NCBI RefSeq assembly: GCF_036324505.1
Contig: NC_086366.1
Location: 8,619,427 to 8,683,426, forward strand
DNA from: Eleginops maclovinus
Taxonomy: Eukaryota > Chordata > Actinopteri > Perciformes > Eleginopidae
Direction of reading: 5' to 3'
Length of the DNA: 64,000 bases
In this document: positions 25,631 to 38,209 of the stretch, piece by piece
Layout: every line of letters starts with the position of its first letter
Position numbering within the stretch: the first letter of the stretch is position 1
Program-made: the position numbers and the translations under genes
The notes under the pieces: generated by a model
Told to the model about the DNA's origin: nothing
What the model saw: only the letters and a program-made list of their open reading frames with translations
Database searches by the model: none

Positions 25631-25758
25631 GTTTGAGAAACACTTTAAACTTATAATATATTAATGTCAAATGTGACATTTTACCAAAATACTCACGGAC
25701 CACTAGGGATCGCTCACGGACCACCAGTGGTCCGCGGACCACTCTTTGAGAAAGACTG
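25631..25758 (-). repeat. hAT right end with subterminal repeats and an extra internal terminus-like copy
   Basis: AGTTTGAGAAACACT at about 25631-25645 is a 15-base inverted match to the left terminus, lying about 113 bp inside the outer right end. Between them lie ACTCACGGACCAC (about 25690), GCTCACGGACCACC (about 25711) and the palindrome GTGGTCCGCGGACCAC (about 25727). The outer end is CTCTTTGAGAAAGACTG. Confidence 0.75.
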
Positions 25759-28700
25759 CGAGATATGGCAGTAACAGTCTTCTTTGTGTCTTCAAACAGA
25801 AGGAAACAAAGAAAGGAAACCACTCAGCCTGTTTGACCATGGTTAGGTTTACAGTCTTTCGAGTCATCACTCAAAAATGTGTTTTGAGGGCATTTCATTC
25901 ACTGTTTATATCTCTGCAACAGTGACTGTCAAAATAAATCACATGCAGGAAATGACGATGAAATTATAAATCTTGACATAACATTGAGTGTTGGAATTAT
26001 TTGCTGAAACCCTTACATAATTAAACGATAACACACCTTATGTTTTTGAAAAACACCCAACAAACCCTATTTGAAGTGTATTTTTACCAATAATTGGCAT
26101 ATCTTCCATTTGCAAAGGCTTATCAAAATGAAATAATTAATATTTATATTGTACAAATGAACTATGAACTAAATTAACTTTCCAAGTCTTAATCATAAAA
26201 CACTAGTTCAGACCGTAGCCTACACTCACAAAACACGACCAAAGAGACAACATACAAAAGGTATGCTTTACACATAATGTGTGGGAAAATGTCTCTCAAA
26301 ATGATCTACCATGCACCTATTATTATCGTCCTAAAGTTTGAATTAGGGCAGAGCTTTCAGTAAAATGTTATCAATGGCGATGAGAGATACTTTAGAACGG
26401 CTAATGTCAGGGAAGTAAAGAAAGTGCTTTTAATCATATAACTACGTAATTCAAATTGCTGGCACAAGGCTTTATACAGCCTCAGTGGATACAGACATTT
26501 TGTAATAAATAAGACTAGTAATTTGCAACCTTACTTCATGCAAAATATATAAAAAGAGCTCCCTTGTTGCGCCGTCTTGGGGAAGTTGCTCCTAAAGTTA
26601 TTTGGTGAAATGTTATTAGTTTTCCAGCAGCTGTAGGTGTTTTTACACCAACATTTTAAACTGTGCTGTTTGATATTCAGCCCCTTCACAGTGGCACTTG
26701 AGTACCCCACTGTGATCTCAGCTTGATGCACATCCTACTCTTTCCTTGTCCATAATGTATCTTGACTGCCATTCCATTTACTCTACTCTCATCTCAGCTG
26801 TCCCAAACGTTGTTATCTTAATAAACCTACGTTTCTCGTTGTATTGCAAAAAAGCACCATGAAAACCATTATATTCTGATGGCTTTTGGATAATCGTAAA
26901 TGTTCTATATAATTTTCTCTCCAAATGTATTTTCATATAAAGCACTTTTACCTTTATGAACCAGTTTGAACCGCTCTGTGAAGTATACGTTTTTGACCAG
27001 AGACTGAGCTGCCTTTCTCCAGGGATGTTTCATAGAGCCAAGCTACAGATACATGCTCCAGCTACGTATTTTATCCTCTTTCTTTCTAAGTGAACAAAGT
27101 GCTTTACCCCTGGTAGCCTCTATTTGCTCTTTGTCCTAGACTTGCAGTAGCAGTGTTGGCCCATTGCACCATATCTGTATAAAGATTGGGGCTTTTCAGA
27201 ACTATGTCATACAGCGGTGTTACAAAGACAAAGTTTGACTGATGAAAAGTTTGAAATGCAGTCCTTAAGTTCCCGGAGTTCCTGCGTCTTTCTCTCAAGA
27301 TATGTTCTGTAATGCATTTGTCATAAGCTACTTCTGATGGAAAGTTTAGAAATGTTCTCCTCATGCCAAGACACTGAAAATACCCCTCAGAAAAGGCTTG
27401 AGAATAATGGAGACATCACACTAGTTAGCCTGAGGACATATGGTAGACTTTCCCATAATCCACTCGGTTCTCTGCTGCATTTGGGAAGGTTGAAACTGTT
27501 TTGCTCCCTAGGTTTTGTCCCTGAGTGGAATAGCAAAAAACACTGGCCGGTACTGGCAATGGTGATAATCATGACAGCAGCAGTGGAGAAGACAATAATG
27601 AAAATAATTAAATGAACGAGCAAGAAGACTGGTGGCGGTGCAATAACTGTAAATTCATTATTGAGAATATTACAATTGTATTAACTTTTTCCATTATCAT
27701 TAGCAGTGGGATGCTGTCATTAACATCATTTTTGATTGGATGTGCTGTATTTACATATTGTTTGTGGGCTCCCTGACTTGCTGAAAATATTTTTTCCACC
27801 ATTCATCACATGAGGATTTACAAAGAAATCTATCTCAGCAGCAATGAAGAGCAGAAAGACAGAAACAAATTCACAATTCAGGGGTGTCATCCAAAACCTT
27901 AATTAACTACTGGACATAATGTAGTCATTAACAATTAATATATCCATGAATATTTTTTCAGGACATGTGAAAAACTGAAAAAGGCACATGCAGTAGGATA
28001 TGTATTGTTCCTTTTTATTCATTTTGAGATCTCTTTCTCTCTGTGCATTTAGATTAACATTTGGGTTGTTGTTTTTAGCCTGGTCTACCTCTGTCCTGGG
28101 GTCAGTACCTATTGCAGGAGTCACCTGGAGTGTAATTACCTTGGCAGCCAGCTCTAAAATTGCACAGCCAGAAATGGTGTAAAGAAACAAGTCAGCACTT
28201 TTTGGCAACCAGGGTACAAAGCAAAAGGAACGAACAACTTGTGTTGCCTTGTCCTTACAGTTTCTCGCCTGTAAGAACAATACGTTCAGTCAGAATTGTC
28301 TCTAAACAACTTAATTTAACTAATAATATGTCAGTCAGTGACAGTTTGGATAAAAACTGCTTGAAGTTTCTTCAATCTAGTTAAATTGTAAGCCTCAGTT
28401 TGTCTTTCTTTGATAATGTCACAATGCAGTGTTGTTTTTTTAATAGTTAATGAACAATGGAAGGGGATGAATGCTCCACACTGTGCCTTGACAATACTTA
28501 AGACTAGACTCACAGCAGAGATGTTTTATTATTTAATGCAATTGCGTGTGACAAAACAAGAATTTATCAGTTTTTTCATCCAGGCTGGTGGGAAAAAAAT
28601 ATACTTTGAGCAAACTCCTCTATCTAAGAGAAGTATATTGATTGCATGAGTGTAAAAAAGCAGTTTGACACGGTTCAAGATCAACAGCTCCATCCTGCCT

Positions 28701-29058
28701 GACTTATATCTGATTCAGAGCTGGTTAATCCAGCATATGGAGCACAGTGAAGGAGTGATAAATGTTGTGTTTGTATGCTGTGAAGAGAAACTGAAGGAGA
28801 GATCACAGGATACAAGAAAACAAGACACACTATCACATCCGAGACAAAAAAGGCAGAACCTAAGGGACCTTTTTCAAAGTGCATGCCAACTGCTGCTGAC
28901 GGTACCTTCGAGAAGAGTGTGGAAGTGGATTTAACAAGCTCTGCTTTCCAAGCTGATGTTAGTGTGAGTTTGTTTGGGTTTGCGCACTCATGTCTGTTTT
29001 AACTGATAGCAAAACATTTTGACATGTATAGTTTTGTCAAGTGCATGTGTTATTATCA

Positions 29059-29220
29059 GGGATGCAACGGTACATCTATGAGACATCGGCATCAGCCGAT
29101 GTTAGCCCTATTTACCACCATCGGCACATCGGTAAATAAGGTGACATCACCGATGGCAGTCACCAATGTTTATGTTTTGCTAACGTGACCAGGAGAAGTC
29201 GCGTTAGTGGGTTTTTAAAT
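29059..29220. mobile_element. possible hAT-type non-autonomous fragment
   Basis: It begins CAGGGATGCAACGGTAC, a hAT-like terminus. Alternating ATCGGCATCAGCCGATGTTA and ATCGGCACATCGGT motifs follow, a pattern familiar from fish hAT non-autonomous elements. Only one end is recognisable, so it is truncated or decayed. Confidence 0.4.
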
Positions 29221-29468
29221 CAGACGGACCAAATCTGGAGGGGGTCTACTCGACTTCTGACTTTACATTTACATGATGTGCAGGGCTTTAGTGTGTTTCA
29301 CTGTCATAAACAGTGAAACACAAATGACAATCACATTAGCTATATGGAAAAGAGCTTGTGGTGTATTAAATCTGGTGATATACAAAGGTAGATACTCTCT
29401 GAGGTCATAGGTTAGGTAAGAGGAATGTTGGGAAAAAACAACATCTGGCATACGTCAGGGGGCCCCTA

Positions 29469-29524
29469 GTTTCCGGAGACCTCTTCATGATCTTCACAAA
29501 CATCACTACAAGATATACATCAAG
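29469..29524 (-). repeat. 56-bp dispersed repeat, copy 2
   Basis: Inverted relative to 13201-13256, with 52 of 56 bases identical. Similarity drops immediately outside the block. Confidence 0.85.
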
Positions 29525-32500
29525 CTAACAAGTGAGCTGAGGCTAATTTAATGCACCAGAATAGCCAAAATCTGCCAGGTGTTTAGTTTGGTTGCTTAAT
29601 GTAGAAATCAAGACCCCACTCACACGCCAAATGCAGTGCTTTAAAAATAACACTGAAAAAACAGCATGATGTATACACTTAACCTTTTTTTCACCTCATT
29701 TTGGAAAAACAAAGAGACATGATGCCAGTATTGTCTATGACACACACGCTGGCACCAAGGAAAGCCACCTCATTTGATTTGGCAAAGAGAGAGGGATGAG
29801 AGGCAGTGTGAGGATGACGCAGGGAGGGTGAGAGAGCTTGAGAAGGAAGAGATTGATCACTGAGTGGGTGGAAATGTCAGTGTGCTCCAGGCTATGCATT
29901 TTCCACATGTGGAAGCTGCCATTTGTGCTCTTTTTCACACTGATGTCTAATGCTCTCTCAGACTTTACCTCACAAGCACCACTAAAGTCTCTCATTCTTC
30001 CTTTTTTTATCAGTCACATAGTATATGTACTGGACAATATTCCCATGATAATTACATTTTCCTTTGGTTTTTAAGGACATGTCTAGGCTAATACACATCT
30101 AAAAGGTGCATTATCCTCTACAGTAGTGGTATTTGGTAATGCTTGCGCCTTTCTTTCATCATAACCATCATAGTCATTGCATTAATTTCTGTACCTCTCC
30201 TTACTTTGGTCCCTCTGCACCTTTCCAATTTCTCCTCTCTGCTTCCTCCAGAGGAAGCCAGCGCCTCTCCTTAATTGACTGATTTTGTCAAACTTCCATA
30301 TCCACTGTTCAAGGACGGCACTGGGAGAAGAAATATGAGTGTGCAAACGGCTTAGTGTGTTTATTTTTGAGTTCTCCTTTTGTATGTCTGTGTGCAATTA
30401 TGTTTGTGTGCACTCACAGCATATTACTGTGCTTTACCCCTTCATCTAGGCCTCCGCCAGGCGCGTTTGCTCGCCCACCCAGGAAAGCCAGGATTTGCAG
30501 AGAGGTCCATAATTATAATCAATCATATGGCAAAGGCACTTCTGAGACATGCATGAGTTTCAGCCTCCAATGCCCCACTGCTGAGTAACATGTGAGCCCA
30601 CCAGTTAGGACCCCTCAGCTCAGTACTATATTCTCGGCTCAGTCACATTGTAGAGGAGGGCATACTGTATGTTGTGCTTCAGCCAACAATCACACAACAT
30701 GTACACATATAGAGCGTGCAGCAAACACAGCAGGAATCATGATGTTTATTCTCTGCTCGGGCTTGTTTGTTGACAGGATATTTGACGTGGCTTCTTTGAT
30801 GGTGTGTGTGATATATAAGTAAAACCCAATGTATACCATGTCGGTCATTACCCATCTACCTGACACAGAATGGAGTTTTGTTTGATATTCACGCAGTGCC
30901 TGGCTTTTTTTGTTTTGTTTTCTTCACAGACACTATTATACCTCAGCCTTAGTTTTGCCATGTAATATAATAAAAAATCACGCCCTATTTCCTCATCTTT
31001 TCAAATGAGAGGCCTGGATATTTGTTTAAAAGAAACAAAGCTATTTTGCAAGAGTTTCTTGCATCATCCCTTGTTATGGCCTTATAAATAGAACTCAATA
31101 AGAGCATACTCATGCGGAAGATTTCTTCTCCACTTTGATTACAGAGCTGGCAGGTTGCAGACAAAACCTACTTATGCATTTTCTACAGTGGGATCAGTGC
31201 GTGCCTGCGGGCCAAGCTTAGTGCCAGATGCACTGGCCCCTATGACAATCTCCCTAATCTGATAAATCTATATCCACACCCCACATCATATGTACTATAT
31301 TTGTGCAGAGATATTTCTTGCTAGTATGTGTGGGTTCAGACTGTGACCCCTATTGATTGGATGGAGAGATTGGTTAAGTAGGATTTGTAGCATTTAAATG
31401 TGGGAGCATGCATGTTTATGCACGATCAAGGGTATATTAGTAAATGTGTGTCATACAAATCCCTGTATGGAAGTGTGTGCAGGTCTTTTAATCATGTGTG
31501 GGTGAATGTGTAAGTGTTGCATGTAGGCGTACAAGGACGTACCTTACCCTCAATGATGTGTCTTGGATAATACGAAAAAGTTTGCTGCAAACCCATGCTT
31601 GGTTCTTAGCGATTAGCTGACAGTGGTGAAGGTATTCCCAAAGATGCAGCTTTTATGGATTTCTCAGAGTGAAAATAAAATGTCATGTGTTTGCCCATTC
31701 ACTATTCTAGTGCTTTTTGTGTTTGCCCCCCCGAGTGGGCTTATTGATTTTGTCATTATTATTTTTCTCAAAACAGAATGGGAAAAGGTTGCCTCTTTCT
31801 TTGCTGCAAGCTGTGTTTATGGGTGGTACTGTGCATGTGTGTGTGTGTTTGTATGTGTCCCTGTGGTGTGAGAGGGGGGGAGGACAAGGCAGTGGCTTGT
31901 TCTGTGCAGTTTTGCATGCTGACTGGGTTTTGTGATTGACCTCTAGTTTCCCATTAATACACGGAACCCATTAAACACTGTAAATATAGTGAAATCATAC
32001 ATGTGTAAGGACGTTTTTGACATGCAATGTACAGCAGGTGGATGAATTACAATAGTGAGTTATAAATATAAAGGTGATGTCACACTGTGAAGTAGGTTGG
32101 AAGGATTAATGTGAGAGCTTTTTTTGTATTTATACAGGATTGCATCCCTCGGTATAACCTCAACCCTTACATTGTTTTACTTATCCCTTTACTACTATCC
32201 CTTAGACACAAATTTGATGTAAAAAGAAAAAAGAAATGATCTGAGCATCACAATCAAACACCATTTTGGAGCAGATATCTTTTTGGTCTAATTGATTCCA
32301 ATAAGAGAGCTGTTCTTCATTTTTACTCAGCCCTGGGAGATCATTTCTGGACAATCTCATTATACTAGCTCATATTTCTAACCAAGCCTAGGTCTGGGTA
32401 CAAATTGTCCTTTCATCTTTTCCCGTGCTGCTCAGCTAACGGTTACCACCGTAAGGGGAGTGGAAAGTTCACAAATTCATCAAAGTTTCTTATCTATTCC

Positions 32501-33104
32501 CTCAACATCACTTCTTAATTGAGTGCTGCTGCCTGAGTTAACTGAGGCCAGCTCAGGATACAGCAGAAACAAATTGAGTGGACAATCTACCCTGCAACCA
32601 CAGGGACATAGAGTTTTAAGGAAATTAAAGTCTTTGTCACGATTGTGCCAAAAACCCGTAGCTAAACTTTATTTAAATCTGGCATGTACCATTCATGTTC
32701 ACTTCAGTGCCAACTGAAGCCTGCCTTTATTATTCATTATTTAGGCACAAATTAGACCCAGTTCCTCTGTCCCCAACATCAAATTTCTCGCTCTTTTAAC
32801 ATCTTGTTGCCAACAAAAGTCAACATCCAGCTGGCCCGTAACTTCAAATAGACTAATGGAGTTTTTTGATCCATAAAAACTGTGTACTGGCCATATTGCA
32901 AAACTGCACATGGCTGGGCTGATATTTACTCTGTGGCAGTTAGAAGTGTATGTGGTTTGAGATTACTGCTAAAAAGGCAGTTTCTCTAAATGAACTGGAT
33001 ATAATATGAATTGACAGATAGCATACATCCTGTATCGTACTAATGGTTGTCTTTGTGCTTTTATCTGAGAATCACTCTTTCAACCAGCAAACTTATCTTG
33101 GTTC

Positions 33105-33380
33105 AAATGGTAAAGGGACTGTACTTATACAGCACTTTACCACTTTTTTCGACTCCTCAAAGCGCTTTACATACTACGAGTCATTCCCTCGTTCACACTT
33201 CATTCATACCGAGCAGTACCACTTGCTCTAGGGAACAACAATTAATTCACCTTCATACACCGTTGGCCATGCAATCTGGAGCAACTCCTGGTTATGAATT
33301 TTGCCCAAGGGTACATCGAATTGTTGACCGCACATTCTGGGATCAACCCAAAAAACCTTCTGGTTGAAAGACGACCCCAC
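33105..33380 (-). mobile_element. SINE-like teleost interspersed repeat
   Basis: The minus strand carries GGTTGATCCC (box-B-like, near 33340), then TACCCTTGGGCAAAATTC (a decayed form of the CCTTGGGCAAGACAC block). It ends with AAAGCGCTTTGAGGAGTCGA, then a CAGTCC..TTTACCATTT tail. I recognise this as a common fish repeat with the AAATGGTAAATGGACTG terminus on the plus strand. It is well diverged. Confidence 0.6.
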
Positions 33381-33592
33381 TCCTTCGCAGCCACTTGCTC
33401 ATATGTTCAACAATATATATGCTGGAATGTGATATTGCATGTAGAATGCATATGGATACAAATGTTTCTAGATATTCAGTATACTGCATAAGTATATATA
33501 GTACATGTCAAGGTGTCCATTGTGTCAGTAACGATGGCATTTGACCCCTACAAGCTGAGCCCCTGTTATAGGGGGCTGGAGACCTGCTACTG

Positions 33593-33743
<151 letters not shown>

Positions 33744-33842
33744 TGCACACACAAACCAGGTCCTAGATTATAGTGACCTACATGTGTTGGATATTATTGA
33801 ACTAGGTTACTGCTAATCAACTGCATGCCCATAAGCATACGC

Positions 33843-33957
<115 letters not shown>

Positions 33958-34879
33958 ACATGAGCAGAACAGATAAAGATTGATTTGGTACATATTGGTT
34001 GATCAGCTTGTGGGTGTGTTTTCCTGTTAAATCACCAGAGCAGTGTCATTGTAATGCACTATTAAAGTAGCTGTGTGTAATGAGTGTGATTGTAAAAAAT
34101 ATACGACTGACACAAGCTTTCAGCAAATGCCATCCGCTCAGCAAGATTAAAACAATAAACTGTTGGCTGGCTTCTCTACACATTAAAATTATCTGGATGC
34201 TGGCCATATAGTCAGCACTCCTACCTTTGCATTGACTTTAAAACACATATATATCCTCATACATTCACAGAGTATGTTGTATGGTAAGAATCAGGAAAGC
34301 TCCATGGGCAGTGCAGAAGTAGATCACAGTGTAGCTGGTGTAGCAGTGACTGCAAACTCATTACTATTGGCCTAGATATCCACACATACTGTACAGTAGA
34401 CATACATTTACACTCATGGACCTAATCTCAAAATGCATCTAAATACATATACAGTTCATGCCCAAATTGTATGTTTGTCGTCAGAAAGATATCAATTAGC
34501 TCTTTCACAGTCACCAATTACACACGAATAACAACACTACACCCAATTTAACTCCATCCGTCATAGTACAATAGAATTAAACGCACATTTCCTCCAACTC
34601 TGAGCTGTTTTGAAACAGCACTGATGAAAGGCTAATGGTCTGCTGCAGCTTGAGTGGATCGCAGAGCCTCCTCACACTCTGAATCCTGTTTTTCATGAGC
34701 TGTAATTGCTTAGACGTTGCAGTTATGTGACAGAGTAGTTGTCAGCATGCCGGTTTGATAAATTGAAATGCATCGAAAAATATTGCAGAGGGATGGAACG
34801 TGCCGCTTGTAGATAAAGTAATATAGATAGAATGTATGACAGAAATTGTGTGCTGTCAAACCTTGCCTCAGTGGTGATT

Positions 34880-35199
34880 AGAATCGGAGGATGAAACCCT
34901 CTTTATTTGTCACATGCATGCACACAGCAGAGCACACACAGTGAAATTAGTCCTCTGCATTTAACCCATCCTAGTACTAGGAGCAGTGGGCAGCTATCGT
35001 GCAGCGCCCGGGGAGCAATGGGGAGGGGGGATTGGAGGTGTCCGGTGCCTTGCTCAAGGGCACCACAGCAGGGCCTAGGAGGTGGACTGGGACCTCTCCA
35101 AGTAGCAGTCCACTTTCCATATTTTTCAAGTCTGTTCGGGGACTTGAACCGGCGACCCTACGATTCCCAGTCCAAGCCCCTACTTACTGAGCCACTGCT
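34880..35199 (-). mobile_element. tRNA-derived SINE, full-length copy 2
   Basis: It matches 2135-2452 over its whole length with few differences, including the tRNA-like box B GGTTCAAGTCC (complement of about 35140-35150) and the central GTGCCCTTGAGCAAGGCAC. The open frames over it are chance translations of the SINE. Confidence 0.9.
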
Positions 35200-35376
35200 G
35201 GTGGGATTTTGACTTTGAGGGAGCAATAGTCAAATATCATCAGTCTCCTTCATTAGGGTTTCCTCATTTCTTCTGATTTGATTGTTAAGGTTCTTTAAGG
35301 GAGCTAATTTATTCCAAACTTAAATTACTAACAAATTATGGATGAGTGAAGAGGGTGTTTATACCGTCTGTTTGTA

Positions 35377-35400
35377 GGGGGGTGGGGGTTGGTGGGTGGG
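35377..35400 (+). other. predicted G-quadruplex motif
   Basis: Four G-runs (6, 5, 3 and 3 G) are separated by T, TTGGT and T, satisfying the G3+N1-7 rule on the plus strand. It is a structural prediction only. Confidence 0.5.
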
Positions 35401-36036
35401 TGATTCATTCTCATTCCAATGTTCTGAATCATTCTCTCAGTAAACACTGCCTATGGAAATGTGAAATGGATTAATCACCAATAAGGAGCAGCTGCTTATG
35501 CACTCGTCATGGATTTGAATGTTGAAGAGTCTAACAAAAGTGTCCACGTCCACTCAATGATGTCACAGCAGTTGTTTTCCATTAAATGTTAAAGTTGTGA
35601 ACCTTAAGATTTTGGTGTGTTTTAATGCTAAAGTAAACAAGCACCTGTTCAGCAGGTACTTTTTTAGAAATACAGTTGAGGACAAACTGCTAACGTGTAG
35701 TTGTGTACAGTAAATCCAACTAAACCGATGTTGTTGAAATCAAGAAGTTAGTGAAAAAATACTATTTACATTTCATAGTGAGTCATGTAGGTTTCAGTAA
35801 AGAAGAAAATGTATGGAATAAAAACACTGGGTTCATCTGGATTTAGATCCTTTGTCGTACACTATTATGAGAATGGTTATAGGTATTGTACTATATTTAA
35901 AAGAAAGTACCCTCTTTGAAATTGTTTTTGGACAGAGCACAACTGGCTCAAGCACCATTGATTAAGCTAATACAGGTCATGACAGGCAATACAAATGTAA
36001 ATGAGAATGTGAAAAGGACATAGTAGATTACCTGAG

Positions 36037-36060
36037 ATTGGATCCAAATGTGGATCCAAT
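36037..36060. repeat. perfect 10-bp inverted repeat
   Basis: ATTGGATCCA, a 4-base loop AATG, then TGGATCCAAT. It forms a perfect hairpin with a BamHI-type core in each arm. Confidence 0.9.
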
Positions 36061-38104
36061 GAACACTGATTTTAATATGTAATGCCATATACAAAGTCAT
36101 ATACAACAAACAGTTCAAGGCTTGTCAAAATATGTGTTATTCAATTCCTGCATTGTTATTCTCATCAATTAATGTTTGTACAAACTTACTGTCTGTGGGT
36201 CTTACATTTATTACGATGTGCTGTGGCTAAAAAGAGAATGAAGGGTTCAGCTTTACTCTTATATCTCCCCTAGCAACTGATTAGTGTCATGGAAAAGTTT
36301 GACTTCATAGGAGGATTAGTTACCTAGGAGGCATTCTCATGTCTATGAGAAAATGCACAATGGCAATACTATAGGTCAAAGAAAGGTCTGCAATCACACG
36401 AAGACACAATCATCGATTTAATGTTCATAGGATATGAGAATGTTGTTTTATGATTTCTCAATGTTATTTTGTATTTTTTAAGCATACATTTAAACAGACT
36501 CCAGACACAAAAACACAGTTTAACCGAGGGAAAATTATGGTGGAGAAGTATTTGCTAATGAGCTCATTAGTCAGATGCTGCTGTATTTAAGTTTGAGACA
36601 CAAACAAGCAAATCAGTGCAGAGCACATATGGCTGTTAACTTCACTTTCTTCTTCTTGTTGTTTTCCTGATTTTTAATTGTTTTATCCAAAGTGCAGTGA
36701 TTCCTCGGAGGAAATGGGTTTTTATTAATTCAAGTTATAAATAAACCACAGTTACAGGAAACATGGGAATGTAACACTATAGATACATCTTCACAGGTAC
36801 TGATTCAAAACGCATTCACACACACATGTGTGTTGTGCTTAGCCTGGAGTGCCATAAAACAACTATGCACATAAGCCTGGCATACTGAAACTTTTACCAC
36901 CCACCTTGAGTAATTACTGCAAGAACTCTTCTACAGAGTCAACAGAGCGGATCTCTCCAAACTGTTTCTCACACCAGTCGAGTAAAAAGGAGAAACAGGT
37001 ATCGCTTCATTACATTCAAATTACTTAAACAGCAATATCAAAGTGTTAATGATAAATGTATGATTTCTTGAACTTCAATATATTACGACCCGTTAATAGA
37101 GTTGCTTTAGATTCTCTTTTCACTGACATTTTTCTCTCAACATCTGTAAATGTGGGTCTCTCACTGGGTGGGAATGTGCTACGTGCTTCCAAGAGGAATC
37201 CTAATTAGCGGCTGTTGTAAATGTGCTCCGCTCCTTTTTATGCCAGCCGTGCCTTACCCAGCTCTTCTTTGACTGTGGCACCGTGTGATGTGGCTCAGGT
37301 TGATCGTGGGGAAAAACAATATCGAACATCTTGCCGAGACAGAGTTCACTGCTTCAAAGAATCCTCATAAAAGGAAGAAAACCTAGAGATTTTCAAAAAG
37401 TAGCATCAGTATTATGCTCCTTCCCTTCTACTCAGCAAATGCGCAGGTGTTTAAGTGCCTGCTAAGTTTTGCTGTCTAACCTGATATGTCCTGCTTCACT
37501 GAACTACTGCAAATCCTATCTCTGGTGGATTAAGTTCTGCAGAGAAAGAAAACATGGAAAATGGCGTTCCTAAGGCAGAGATAGTTTGTTGAATATTTGT
37601 GTCTCAGTCAGTATGTAATACATTTGTCATATTGGCTTTTGTGTAGTACAAACACATGCAACTTTATCAATTACCCATCCATCACATGTTCATAAGGATA
37701 TTGATAAACAATGGATATTCTTCATAGTTTTCAGCATGCATAAACTCATCACTGTATCCCGTGTATCCTGCATACAGTATCATATACAGTATGCTATACA
37801 CACAATTGCTCATCCTATTTGTCAAGAGTGCCTCGAAGGTATCTATTGCTACTCAGTGTTTCATACACTAATTTTATCTTGAAGCAAAGAAAATTATTCA
37901 CTGCTAGAAATGAAACACTCTCTCATCAATCTCATCAATGGATACGTAAGTAATTGTGTGATTGTGTTCAAGTTTTAAGCTCGATGTAGTGATGAAATGT
38001 AATTTAGGGAATAGAAGATAAATGGTGACAAATCTAATGATGTCATTGAAGAACTTCAGACAATCCCAGTGATTAGCTACATGCACACACTCAGTATCCC
38101 TAAG

Positions 38105-38209
<105 letters not shown>

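Larger units (their letters stand above)
22816..25758 (-). mobile_element. hAT-Charlie DNA transposon, nearly complete
   Basis: The left end CAGTGTTTCTCAAACTTTTT (22816) and the right end, read inverted, CAGTCTTTCTCAAAGAGTGG (25758) form short imperfect terminal inverted repeats. They resemble the CAGTGGTTCTCAA termini of hAT-Charlie elements. CACGGACCAC-type motifs cluster inside both ends, as expected for transposase-binding subterminal repeats. The single coding unit, on the minus strand, is a BED-finger hAT transposase with one frameshift. A LINE 3' tail is inserted near the left end. The expected 8-bp target duplication is not evident (CCTTAGAG versus CGAGATAT), so one border may be altered or the site decayed. 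Confidence 0.85.
25759..33104 (+). other. LSAMP: LSAMP intron 1, no exon seen
   Basis: No exon with an LSAMP Ig-domain signature is present. Open frames at 27903-28280, 28665-28934 and elsewhere are short and domain-free. A hAT-like fragment near 29059 and the second copy of the 56-bp repeat are listed separately. Confidence 0.65.
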
